A stretch of 49,187 nt of DNA, taken from IMG/VR virus record IMGVR_UViG_3300030107_005768, positions 2,385-51,571 of that record; one strand, written 5' to 3'. Positions 44,501-49,187 of this stretch are shown piece after piece; positions within the stretch are counted from its first letter, which is position 1; each line of letters begins with the position of its first letter. The stretch is from a virus. Position numbers and translations under genes: made by a program. The notes under the pieces were generated by a model. The model was given only the letters and a program-made list of their open reading frames with translations. It searched no databases and was not told the DNA's origin.

Positions 44501-45237
44501 GGAATAGCAATACCCGGGGACTCAACCCCTGTTTCCTCTCTAACACCTCTGTACGTGTGCCCTGTGTTTTTAATTATAGATGGGACTGTTGCAACCCTAG
44601 CTATAGCCTGAGCTCCTTTAGATGCTATCTCTCTTTTGGTTGCGCTTTTTAAAGCACTCTTCCCAGCTATCCTAGCAGCAGCACCAACACCTCCAGTAGC
44701 TAATGCTGTTGGGATCATTGAGCCAATATAACCAAACATATATCCAGTTGCTTGGCTTAGGTATCCTGCAGCATCCCCAAAGCTACGTATATCACGCAGC
44801 GTTCTCATTGGGTATTTGTACGCTTCTCCTTCTAGGAAGTCGCCAGCTGCTTTAAATGATTCTTTCCCCGGGTCACCGGGGATTACATCAGCTATAGTTT
44901 CAGCAAAGCCTGCGTCACCAGCAAAGCCGCCAAGAAACCCAGCTTGGGCTCCAGTTAGAAATGGATTAGGAGGCGCTTGGCCTTCCTTCTCTTGATACTC
45001 TTGTAGCCTTTGGTCGTATGGAACATAGCCTCCTTCTGTTTGAGAGGTTGCTGCATCTTGTAATGCTCCAACAACCTTAAAAGGAACGGGGGCATACCAA
45101 GGGACAGTAGGCTCATTGCCCGAGAGGGAAGGAAGAGAGGTTGGAGCTACGCTTTGAGCCTGAGGATAGCTACCGATTCTGGTCGCATTACTGTTAGGCC
45201 CCGGCGGTAGACTTTTTTTTTGAGTTGGATCAGCCAT
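32482..45237 (-). CDS. Giant virion-associated (ejection/polyvalent-type) protein with zincin motif
   Basis: At 4251 residues, this single frame takes 26% of the genome. The first 60 residues are Pro/Ser-rich. About 95-195 is Gly/Ala-rich and hydrophobic, and VEGGTELAQESLQLV (296-310) recalls segments of phage polyvalent proteins. Long charged helical stretches follow. A metallopeptidase motif HEMSH lies at 2382-2386, with DNEFFAY (Glu2467) as a plausible third ligand. The last 900 residues again contain Ala/Gly-rich, membrane-like helices. It is the final late gene after the ejection-type genes, so it is probably packaged and injected. I recognise no RNA polymerase motifs, so it is not obviously an N4-type virion polymerase. 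Confidence 0.75.
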   Translation of the reverse strand: MADPTQKKSLPPGPNSNATRIGSYPQAQSVAPTSLPSLSGNEPTVPWYAPVPFKVVGALQDAATSQTEGGYVPYDQRLQEYQEKEGQAPPNPFLTGAQAGFLGGFAGDAGFAETIADVIPGDPGKESFKAAGDFLEGEAYKYPMRTLRDIRSFGDAAGYLSQATGYMFGYIGSMIPTALATGGVGAAARIAGKSALKSATKREIASKGAQAIARVATVPSIIKNTGHTYRGVREETGVESPGIAIPVGIASGMLERFGIGKTFESFFDALPAGEKKKIWREMMAGAVKGAGRSALVEGGTELAQESLQLVANRLADSTYDIVNGENVWRVLDAAAMGAFGSAPIGAIGGAGNYYTAVKEDSDRKTVQTVLEKLDELNRLESEGSEIQFNLALKQLQKESKLLEDEETIPKKEQLEALQRLADRIETIPALNDTQRKALQDTANNLLSRYKERVGTLYEDAEASEAQAQSDLETAARENKEAAATQAGQPEYTQPEVDPRQSSILPEENAPYNTPDAQYQKGQQYYHRIVNAAGEVVEVEATITNVGKNGDVLESVVSSSVNDDDQVPLIVTRRRKTRVFRTQQEAESEMNFRRRDPDDPKYAKSAQERNAELEILRSEIDKNKAQAEIRETLETEAGATIKGTKKRTVEQNIEAREKQEAKKPLTQAKPSRFRKTYKRGINPEEQTGRTSESKFNAIIKTISNSAIIEVGQPGEKRKVGAIQKVELLEDFGSDERKFMVDVLYEDGTEQITISESMGDSALSNGGVIVFAKNKKTTKEQEAKLAEAENQTDQQVDTQTKSKQASYSSIFEGENRRATKDASPHEKRSETTSLKLDKEAVTNPKPKEKPKEKGVITNRILDDDLAGDQAAIKQQIKDDSGIVMDVTAALPYAIKRITNLLKLIAIDIKQAIRDARRAGDERELNSKTRKTKRQGSLSYAELKKEIVFRYVKELSEIDKDNVSAHLPQYGDDPEKFIGGLFDAVVNEGPDSFKEGEGINFDQVIAGVQEKLLKYIDFQAKDPKDPERTIIAANSNVYKGTDTGFRISWNGRDLELLSDDMSESFSAVLDFSSQKGNVVSIKAPGKKMDALSYRLKKEALEQVRFQTSNIEGREDIVTFAHIPESLLFDENGNFQYQNWEYETGKGGPRFLKDISWSGLDREVFIKQIKKNSKSKRIKRLLNSEGGEQLFTSKEQIAGIIANAIALVKDPRYLRLKKKKTKAFRDISEVSGREVAYFKIVEIPALLESAITLHLDHFATITENQINEVEPSLSELNSLTAYYNKLNATIEGDVPQTIDLPKMGTVVDTGRKGKDRYEIQNDPSNPNNLKTKENINQVPLKDRYFSFAANRSESMFTVPKTWIRQSLRQEDLKLAKEIRDQLKERIDRLKKAVSVQVGIDEKTITLQASILPAIARRLTYEAKQDKLGDIDLVMEGEGESEVEYIDQSIDESSKAVPIRVTDALSIVESIKGFIEKGSEYDDVLSNIWFYSEGIELETEKFTASYKSILPLDISEEVDLAQEASDMVNKMGVETGGETAATGEVSPSDVLQQSESEAEAERFKQGEYSDQDTPIGRANKRWREARGKMVALIQSNNLEELDFTKKLLGYQAQMMESWNEFLRLRGTDFLTFEGSSPMVTSGRAYDLYKELREENVNKLKASSIFESKEDKLERFLAKFDKAEELQISLAAAFRAADKEAETILSQIKKSTQAFIDRAKQTEDGLLLLQDLGWAGPRGGVKKLTNSDVSIEAVLANPEKFAEPESSVDYVDFGGLTYNTTLKLSDLKLDIDPYKKAKTNRDALASAVTLFDEEMGFMLGFGDRIMVTDVLSQKEIKENEFNLIKRKGAFMRSSDEGMTSRDAIIYKRREKELAKEIAAYQDEGKSGSFEAKKARRERKQLNKLLSAYRDTMKATGTRKKFGLTQRKLKKRGAYFKVIFDSFYKGGARAMDPGRMFGTLITLSNKFNEDQYREEGSFVQVPIKGTDRVETPATVYYKLYKIYELRDPFKILEHPIFSNSAAYLGPVKPNNLTEDQFLERKERIRSKIVEQIDALKSEIGEDENAARKEFVKRVILKSIFEEFIQVFTHEAGMIDRESIVKKVTDLNDTTKKDEVLSWLQKGLDLPFRPPIEEEAEPEAEQTDISELADRFEAAGERKRAAEKAYSESRDVIDRAKRGARGIAMERGAGSFKGVQDELAELQAKSDEIHRELRESNLEYDKLKLEVEAIEKGDKATLSIKSGQESSLDRIPSKYLSSTIEQTMPYGYTTVKSDRPSIDMPMDRSRPWDAALAEEGVESTTEVKELGSSIGADGIAQLLEDNRPRLGDAFVDKAIAFLGNIPDKYLNELTLNITTSLRSDKGVNLGGSFMEAIKAVFIPVEGNTSDSFVHEMSHYLHAFLPADMQQRISDMRRDALRGVLSGTEDGALRYRLEIAEDILSNVNSTEQFGIEKFEQYLDQYGDRAKDMYHLINDNEFFAYIMTKEGQDDLTNLTPQNNPIGFVARAKQFLSDLIDWVFKKARFVSAEKQFVDEVVSKFKSGEFSVERMKFKAGPELDASIMTAKELNRAIDRNVRTAVLGPEGANVEAGQRVSYEAGSFHNMIYDLSQKIMKDMSEEDEFRNLMGKTKFKEGEFVTDLDDVTTVSKRASFWAGVSESEAIRKILEENEETTKGVIFSAEGYLKLAKIRERNPDAIPESMWQQVSKEFFKNTEEYLIAYRKIKEKSDKVKSDDNVSDLLALMSEVKSKFDTKDAAKKSALSFKAMVRSMFSKVKERAAETEAIERLKQYGFDLNQLTSQLDDKLVGPEIFKVIEDFYNQVWFNEDAQIILHKGVNRDGEKATWKDLVFTYIVEKGIHQKYLGKKDLRPYRTRGKGIIKTNLSLDDDMEAMFAEVPPIVKFAADHILKKHQNDLLLNEVSEQQLRESFEAYTEYEKEIADLFDTNEEFVTRGGKSVIRKVDGQKKAIDKLLKDYNSATGDLAVANRLFLSIRRSVLAKIKKRNDAIVAAEIAGRIVESEEFSTARKEAAKVIDAKPEVDIDFDTEKIYFPHPDPEKNFALEQKLSDKKGREEQLKKLSIYIQDLSDWMAENPDDPFLPAWSEIRERATAQMLSPTMRSGQAMKPIINIGLLRPLQNTLSAVGTFTAKAAMTHLDNWALTLERAMDWREQHQAKMAKALMNAAVSHGFGRGPIGVADWVNIIGRRYFASANQTGKLVKEGEVITNSDLTDVKTITKEDVIALELQVQAFGELFNMDVKEGRGKVIAPRRIKEPLRRRGGKERFIARKPLQDTPTTLPKTFNSVAMMFATRVGNLFDSISKELEYIDTIEDIDDKEKREAKLLLYAREDGRGDSLVSKISEKFNKVILPFLENREGRITNGTNPYFTEEVYDEAAKAVLAGEINDMADLAAFFSERSVDVTKLGEEDAPIQLTNKESLYELLREITAQAKGFRDFLNPPKDFVLDTASRDYKYQKLKHDSSFTTARQEAVANYFYYDYGSFDTVGMANIAIEAGTQYLDTFMASMSAVQGELNAAVQERKEASEDGFLDDLLKQKKQSAANGESFLDYERAEALLANVSKEIEDLKTFQRREIRFEMMTNRPLRRAFGDMVGAAIQLLTTGIANLVGTPMRGAMRMQSMFGMNARLNGSFALDVLKEMSKGAATFGIGFSKGALYGLGHMAQLKPRKALIRFVDEFLNQPFVKDMVIGRHKINSTLRALTDAGYGMRIDAQGKIDAYLDSIETRGRIERADELGLKSPTSRFFSKLYNGAAMFLVEIPGMSTPRLFDAIGNNVSFAWANSAASNIEMRLKDLHRKYGDSLWRRYNDPNSMVKDPNKADTLTPVDVFGEHFFFKANESKLGQLENMFTHAAMDFHAEALNFYKELDTNKDATFLTTDQRAQLGIGLVTSENLATVANRPLTIKNSPNIGLVLALSGWSLSAAHNSVEYLSKSIKGKQGWALDSLNTQLALTALSMAAVSGVTWAGQEELLRQIYKYLFGEVKTGKHPWEADSVGEGSRRALLYAISGFPILNSLPNQFLNDQKNMSSMGPDLFVQNKIRDIVNLGGQLWNTSNVEGYERALLTYIRQTYPNSRYLVNRIPSIAGTVDIRNNSRLIRRLAPRDVIKVSNYSGGGLTATPLTPMVALMANYAALGEWDLFRDYYKKALVEARRLDRPDPKSYVRSLYFGKDAYRAALKGRPTAALRRKIINQMSEAEREEFLRVENNFYRGLEMIGGSKPSFGVSSFTPSIRVKNRKDSTGVLRRAY

Positions 45238-45256
45238 GCTTACAAATATTAATCTG

Positions 45257-47056
45257 TTAATCTGTGTATTCTACGTCAGGGTAGGAAGAGGTAGTTGGAA
45301 CTGGAGATTGAAATGCAGGGGGAAGACCTAACAATTCTTCTCTGCTTGGCCTACTCCCATCACTTCTCATTAACGGAGTTTCCATTGCGGTGTTATAATA
45401 TGGGAGGAACCTAGTTACTGCGGTGTCCTCACCAAAAGTATCTAAAATAACAGGATCAGAAGTGGCCTGCCGAACTGGCCCCATCTCAGGAAAACTTCTA
45501 TCCATTAAGGGTTGCCTAGGAACAGACCCCATCTCCATAAGAGTACCCGGGGAAGTCGGGGGAGGTTCAACCCAAGAAGGATTATCCCTTAAAAAATCCT
45601 CATATGTATAATCTCCACCACCTGAGTTGCTTGGTGTACTTGGGATGTAATTAAAGTCCTCAGCAGGAGGACGAATCTGATCCAATCTCATCGGCCTATT
45701 TCCTTCAACTATAGGAGGAGCTCCCGCATCTTGAGCTTTCTCTTCTTCGAACATAGCTTTCTCGAAAGAATCTATATTAGGTATAGAAGGAGGAGCAACT
45801 GGTATGTCATTAAAGTTTTCAGCAGGAGGGCGCATCTGATCCAATCTCATGCGCCTATTGCCTTCAACTTCTGGAGGAGCTTCGTAGGTATACCCAGCGT
45901 CAGCCTGTAAACCAAAAGCATTCCTGTCAACTATCGCTTGATATTTGCCCAAATCAGGCCTTACCGATGCAGGAGCAGACTCTGGAATATTATTAGTCAT
46001 CTCCATCAACTGAGGGGGAGCAGACTGTCGGTTCAAAGGAGTGATGTACTCATCACTTGTTATAGGCGGTCTACCTCCTTGAGGCTGAACCCCAAGATAG
46101 CCCAAGGCCTGAGGCTGCACACCCGCTAACGGACTAGCCTGTTGCGGCTGAGATCCCATAGGAGTTACATACTCATCGCTTGTAATAGGAACGCTTGCTT
46201 GCTGTGGCTGCGCAGCAATTAATGGGCCTCCCGGTAATGTCTTTGGAGAGGTAGGCTCAGTTGCGCCAAAAGTAGCGGCGTCAATTTCGTCTGGGGTTCC
46301 CGGTTGTATTTTTCTTCCAGTGAATGGCCCTTCTTTGTATTGAGCTTTATAATATTTTATTTGGTCTCTTTGGGGAACAAAATCGTAATCTTCAGCACCC
46401 GACTCGTCATAAGTTAAACGAACACCATCAATGTTTTCCAATGCGGTTCTTGCCTTTTCATCTGCAGCCATAGCAAGATCAGCCTGCTCTACATAATTTC
46501 TAAGCCTGTTCCACATCTGGGCTCCTTGGTAAGATCCTGCAGCCATATCTTTCATTGGCTTCTCATCAAGGAATTCCTTATATATCTGAATCCTTCTTGC
46601 TGCTGTGTCATTGTCTGAAACCATAGGGGTAAATGGCACGCTCATGGCTCCAGTTTCGTCTGGAGAAGTCATAAGCTGTATCATTTCATCTATCTGTTCA
46701 TTTGTTTTACCAGCATATCTTCCCGGGCCAATCTGAGCATCAAGCTGTTTTACATTATAATTCCATACATTTCTTACGTCTTGAAGAACTCCATATTGTT
46801 TCTCAAATTTACTTTCGTTGTTTTTATTATTTTGTCTTTGCTTAAAGGCCTCCTCCTTGTCTATGGCTTTTGTTGCATTGAGCCTTTGCTCAAGAGTTTG
46901 GTTCAGGTAATCATAATACTTTTCCCTTTGGGCATCTTGTACTCGCGCTCTCTCCATAGCCATGAGACCAGAGAGTAAACTAGTATTAGGGGCTCCCGTT
47001 TGAATAGGGGCCTGCCTTTGAGGTTGAGATCTTTCGTCTACTATAAAAGTTGCCAT
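45257..47056 (-). CDS. Internal virion/ejection-type protein with internal repeats
   Basis: This 599-residue protein has a helical Gln/Arg-rich N-terminus (30-210) and a long Pro/Gln/Ser-rich, probably disordered rest. Two repeat pairs are visible: ITSDEYVTP (291-299) with ITSDEYITP (332-340), and a 22-residue unit EGNR-x-MRLDQ-x-RPPAE-x-FN-x-IP at 398-419 and 451-472. It is followed 19 bases later by the giant gene. Position and composition suggest a protein of the internal core or ejectosome. Function is inferred. Confidence 0.6.
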   Translation of the reverse strand: MATFIVDERSQPQRQAPIQTGAPNTSLLSGLMAMERARVQDAQREKYYDYLNQTLEQRLNATKAIDKEEAFKQRQNNKNNESKFEKQYGVLQDVRNVWNYNVKQLDAQIGPGRYAGKTNEQIDEMIQLMTSPDETGAMSVPFTPMVSDNDTAARRIQIYKEFLDEKPMKDMAAGSYQGAQMWNRLRNYVEQADLAMAADEKARTALENIDGVRLTYDESGAEDYDFVPQRDQIKYYKAQYKEGPFTGRKIQPGTPDEIDAATFGATEPTSPKTLPGGPLIAAQPQQASVPITSDEYVTPMGSQPQQASPLAGVQPQALGYLGVQPQGGRPPITSDEYITPLNRQSAPPQLMEMTNNIPESAPASVRPDLGKYQAIVDRNAFGLQADAGYTYEAPPEVEGNRRMRLDQMRPPAENFNDIPVAPPSIPNIDSFEKAMFEEEKAQDAGAPPIVEGNRPMRLDQIRPPAEDFNYIPSTPSNSGGGDYTYEDFLRDNPSWVEPPPTSPGTLMEMGSVPRQPLMDRSFPEMGPVRQATSDPVILDTFGEDTAVTRFLPYYNTAMETPLMRSDGSRPSREELLGLPPAFQSPVPTTSSYPDVEYTD

Positions 47057-47080
47057 GGTTTTCCTTTTAGTTATTTAGGT

Positions 47081-47965
47081 TTATTCTGCTGGGGGCTTCG
47101 GGGTTTTCTGAATAGGCTGAGGGTTGAATAAATTTCCCCAAGTGTTTGCTGGCGGTTCGTATCCCATATTGCCCATGTAAGCGTTGGTTAACGCTTGATT
47201 GGTATTTGCTTGTTGAAGACCTCCGACTGCACTTCCAACGGTCTGAAGCCCAGAGCCAAGCTTGTTAGCCCAGTTGTCTTTCTTTTCGATCATCGTGTTT
47301 GTTCCAGCGTTTTCGGCAGCAAGAGATCCCATCAACCTTTGGTTCGTTAGTAAGTTCCTTCTTCCGAGAACACCCATTGGAGCCTGCCTTGCGCCAGAAT
47401 AAGCACTAAACAATCCAAACCTTCTTGATGGATCGTTCAGCCCTATGTCTTGGAACCTCTGAATGTTGCCCAAGTTTAAGGCCCCTATACGCGCTTCTAC
47501 GCCACGATTCATAGCTCCTCTTTGGTTAGCCATCATCGCCGCCATAAAGGGGCTCATAGAGCCACCTGCTCCCATTAATGCCTGCTGTTGGTTGAAGCTA
47601 CGAGTGGTAGAGTCTATCGCATCTTGGTTGGCTGCACGAAGAGAGTCCCCGTACTGTCCAATCGCGGCCTGACTTCGCCTGAACTGCCTTCCCTCTGGCG
47701 TGTACTCGTCGTACAGATCCATTGATCTGTCATACACAGACCCAAGACCCCCGACCCTGCCAGATATATCTGCATAAGCAGAATCACCTGCGTCCCTGAG
47801 CTGGGACATATCTCCCTTCAGGTTCTTTTGGTCTGCATCTAAAGCAGCACCAATAGCTGCTGTCTTAGGCTTGCGCTTGATCTTGGTTTTAGTCTTTCCG
47901 AATAAACCTTTGACCAAGCCCCCTGCTACTTGTGCTCCTGCTGCGAATGCTGCTGGTGATGGCAT
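47081..47965 (-). CDS. Internal virion protein (gp14-like position)
   Basis: This 294-residue protein begins with a Gly/Ala-rich hydrophobic segment followed by a basic patch (KTKTKIKRKPKT), then Gln/Met/Ala-rich helices. Proteins of this composition, encoded just before large internal proteins in podoviruses, are ejected first and form a channel (compare T7 gp14). Sequence identity cannot be judged here; the call is by composition and order. Confidence 0.6.
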   Translation of the reverse strand: MPSPAAFAAGAQVAGGLVKGLFGKTKTKIKRKPKTAAIGAALDADQKNLKGDMSQLRDAGDSAYADISGRVGGLGSVYDRSMDLYDEYTPEGRQFRRSQAAIGQYGDSLRAANQDAIDSTTRSFNQQQALMGAGGSMSPFMAAMMANQRGAMNRGVEARIGALNLGNIQRFQDIGLNDPSRRFGLFSAYSGARQAPMGVLGRRNLLTNQRLMGSLAAENAGTNTMIEKKDNWANKLGSGLQTVGSAVGGLQQANTNQALTNAYMGNMGYEPPANTWGNLFNPQPIQKTPKPPAE

Positions 47966-47976
47966 AATAATTCTCC

Positions 47977-48189
47977 TTAGTCGTCTTCTTGTTTAATTGC
48001 TATAAGCTGGGAAGTAAAGTAACTCTCCATCCTATCAAAGTATTCTGTTAGTTCCTCCTGATATTTTAACATAGAGGGGAACCTTTTTAAAAGGTCTTCT
48101 GGCATTTTAGGCGCTTCTAGCCCACTAGACTCAACAATAGAAGAGCTATCTAAAGCCATGCGTGCTATTTGCTGACTAGCATCTGCCAT
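47977..48189 (-). CDS. Small helical virion-cluster protein
   Basis: This 70-residue acidic, helical protein's ATG shares one base with the preceding stop, and it lies 11 bases before the internal virion gene. No family is recognised. Confidence 0.6.
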   Translation of the reverse strand: MADASQQIARMALDSSSIVESSGLEAPKMPEDLLKRFPSMLKYQEELTEYFDRMESYFTSQLIAIKQEDD

Positions 48190-49118
48190 TATTTCTCTGC
48201 CTTTCTCATGCTTAAAGTAACCCTAGTAACCGTAGCTGGCCCATCCCCAGTAAGCTTCAACTGGTAGCCAAGGTATCGGCCTCTGGTAATGTTATTAAAG
48301 TATGCTTTATCATCTGGGTTGATATTATTATTTATAATGTTTGAGTTGGTTGCAGCAGACTGGTCATCCAATACTTGCGTGCCGCTCAACTCCGTGTAGT
48401 TAATCCCAGATAGTAATTGGTCAGGTTGGTTGGCTTTTCCAAATTTCATTGTAGCCGTAACAGCCGTGGAGTTAGTCCCCGAATATTCCAAGGTGACACG
48501 CTGCAACATCTTCTCATCATCTGTATCAAAATGAAGAGCCCCTGACTCAAGCTTACTTTGATACCCCGAAGATGTGTATGAACTACCGTTGTAAATATCG
48601 CGCTTATAGTAATCTTCTTCGTATTGCTTTAAGCACTTGTCATTAGAACTAGCCATAACAAACGTGCTGCCCTCTGTTCCATCTTCGCAGAAGTGTTCAA
48701 ACCTCATGTTGCCCAGCTTTCCGCAAAGACTATTAGCATCCGTGCTTAAAGATGTGTTCTCTGTTGAGTTTATCAAACTCGGAAACTCGCTGGTACTACC
48801 TGTTCTCCCAACTACATAGGGATCACCTTGCATTATATCGCTAAGAGAATCATCGCAGTTACAGATACTTACATCATGGCTATCAACAATAGTCTCAACC
48901 AAGAAATCTCTAAGAGACATCTGGTTGTAAGACTGATAGTTGACCATAGCTGTAAAACCATGATCCATATAACTAGCATGACCAAACTCTAGGTTGTAAA
49001 CCAATGTGCGATCAGGCGCGTCACTGCTCCCTGTCTCATCAGAACGCCAAGAAAAGAACAACTCCTTCGTGCGTGGGTTATATCCAGCTACTGGTATCTT
49101 ATGTCTATTCTCAGCCAT
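48189..49118 (-). CDS. Virion structural protein, probably neck or tail
   Basis: This 309-residue, Ser/Thr/Asn/Tyr-rich protein has the beta-rich look of a tail or connector protein. It begins in an odd way, with IPVAGYNPRTKELFFSWRSD directly after a short leader, and ends RGRYLGYQLKLTGDGPATVT, a pattern I associate with the C-terminal beta domain of podovirus tail tube proteins. It is much shorter than a full tail tubular protein B. The start is two bases after the capsid stop. A tail role is inferred from order and style. Confidence 0.55.
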   Translation of the reverse strand: MAENRHKIPVAGYNPRTKELFFSWRSDETGSSDAPDRTLVYNLEFGHASYMDHGFTAMVNYQSYNQMSLRDFLVETIVDSHDVSICNCDDSLSDIMQGDPYVVGRTGSTSEFPSLINSTENTSLSTDANSLCGKLGNMRFEHFCEDGTEGSTFVMASSNDKCLKQYEEDYYKRDIYNGSSYTSSGYQSKLESGALHFDTDDEKMLQRVTLEYSGTNSTAVTATMKFGKANQPDQLLSGINYTELSGTQVLDDQSAATNSNIINNNINPDDKAYFNNITRGRYLGYQLKLTGDGPATVTRVTLSMRKAEK

Positions 49119-49120
49119 AG

Positions 49121-49187
49121 TTAAATACTTGGGTAAACATTAAGCCATTTATATTCAGAGTAACCAGTAGAAGGCGATGACGCACTG
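49121..49187 (-). CDS. Major capsid protein, C-terminal end (continuation of the gene at 1-1046)
   Basis: With base 49187 joined to base 1, the capsid frame continues as GSASSPSTGYSEYKWLNVYP plus two residues and ends in TAA at 49121-49123. This gives a 370-residue protein and a two-base gap to the next start. Without the join, this stretch would be the end of an unknown gene. Confidence 0.7.
   Translation of the reverse strand, partial: SASSPSTGYSEYKWLNVYPSI

Noticed and set aside
32966-44611. Many plus-strand frames of 60-167 codons
   Set aside because: All lie antisense to the giant gene, are Leu/Ser/Phe-rich and have no starts or spacing of real genes.
32482-45237. N4-type virion RNA polymerase
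   Set aside because: I do not see RNA polymerase catalytic motifs in the 4251-residue protein; size alone is not evidence.

Overview
The window looks like one complete genome of a tailed bacteriophage, probably a short-tailed (podovirus-like) phage of an aquatic bacterium. It is moderately AT-rich, densely packed with overlapping genes, and has good Shine-Dalgarno sites before several genes. The host cannot be named from the sequence. I see no tRNA gene and no CRISPR array. I also recognise no DNA polymerase or RNA polymerase, so the phage probably depends on host polymerases. The two ends join in frame inside the capsid gene: the minus-strand reading frame leaving base 1 continues at base 49187 and stops at 49121-49123, two bases before the next gene. 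The molecule is therefore probably circular or circularly permuted, opened here at an arbitrary point.

Layout. The late genes run leftwards on the minus strand from about 10.96 kb, through the ends, down to 32.48 kb. In order they are a group of small genes with a lysozyme, a basic protein, the portal, a scaffold-like protein, the major capsid protein, a virion/tail protein, two ejection-type proteins and a giant 4251-residue protein filling a quarter of the genome. The large terminase gene lies inside this block on the opposite strand. The early genes run rightwards from 11.1 to 32.5 kb. The two units diverge at about 10.96-11.12 kb and converge, with overlapping 3' ends, at 32.48-32.51 kb.

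Replication and recombination. A winged-helix protein gene carries six in-frame 21-24 bp repeats, followed by an AT-rich stretch and then a DnaB-type helicase gene. This is the arrangement of the lambda O gene and origin. Further right are a RusA-like resolvase that appears split between two frames, a Sak4-like ATPase, a PD-(D/E)XK exonuclease, SSB, a tyrosine recombinase and another PD-(D/E)XK nuclease. The recombinase suggests a temperate or formerly temperate life.

The most interesting region is 18.4-24.9 kb, which encodes all the parts of a ubiquitin-like conjugation pathway: a tandem beta-grasp (ubiquitin-like) protein, an E2-like protein with the motif of PRTRC protein B, a ThiF/E1-like activating enzyme and a JAB/JAMM metallopeptidase with an intact HxH-x7-SxxD motif. 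Four unrecognised genes sit among them, and an HNH endonuclease gene follows the E1 directly. A strong hairpin separates the modifier gene from the enzymes.

Three non-coding stretches look like structured RNAs: about 740 bases ending in an intrinsic terminator (14.33-15.07 kb), a three-way-junction motif present twice with compensatory changes (16.82 and 17.42 kb), and about 290 bases with several perfect stems (31.86-32.14 kb).
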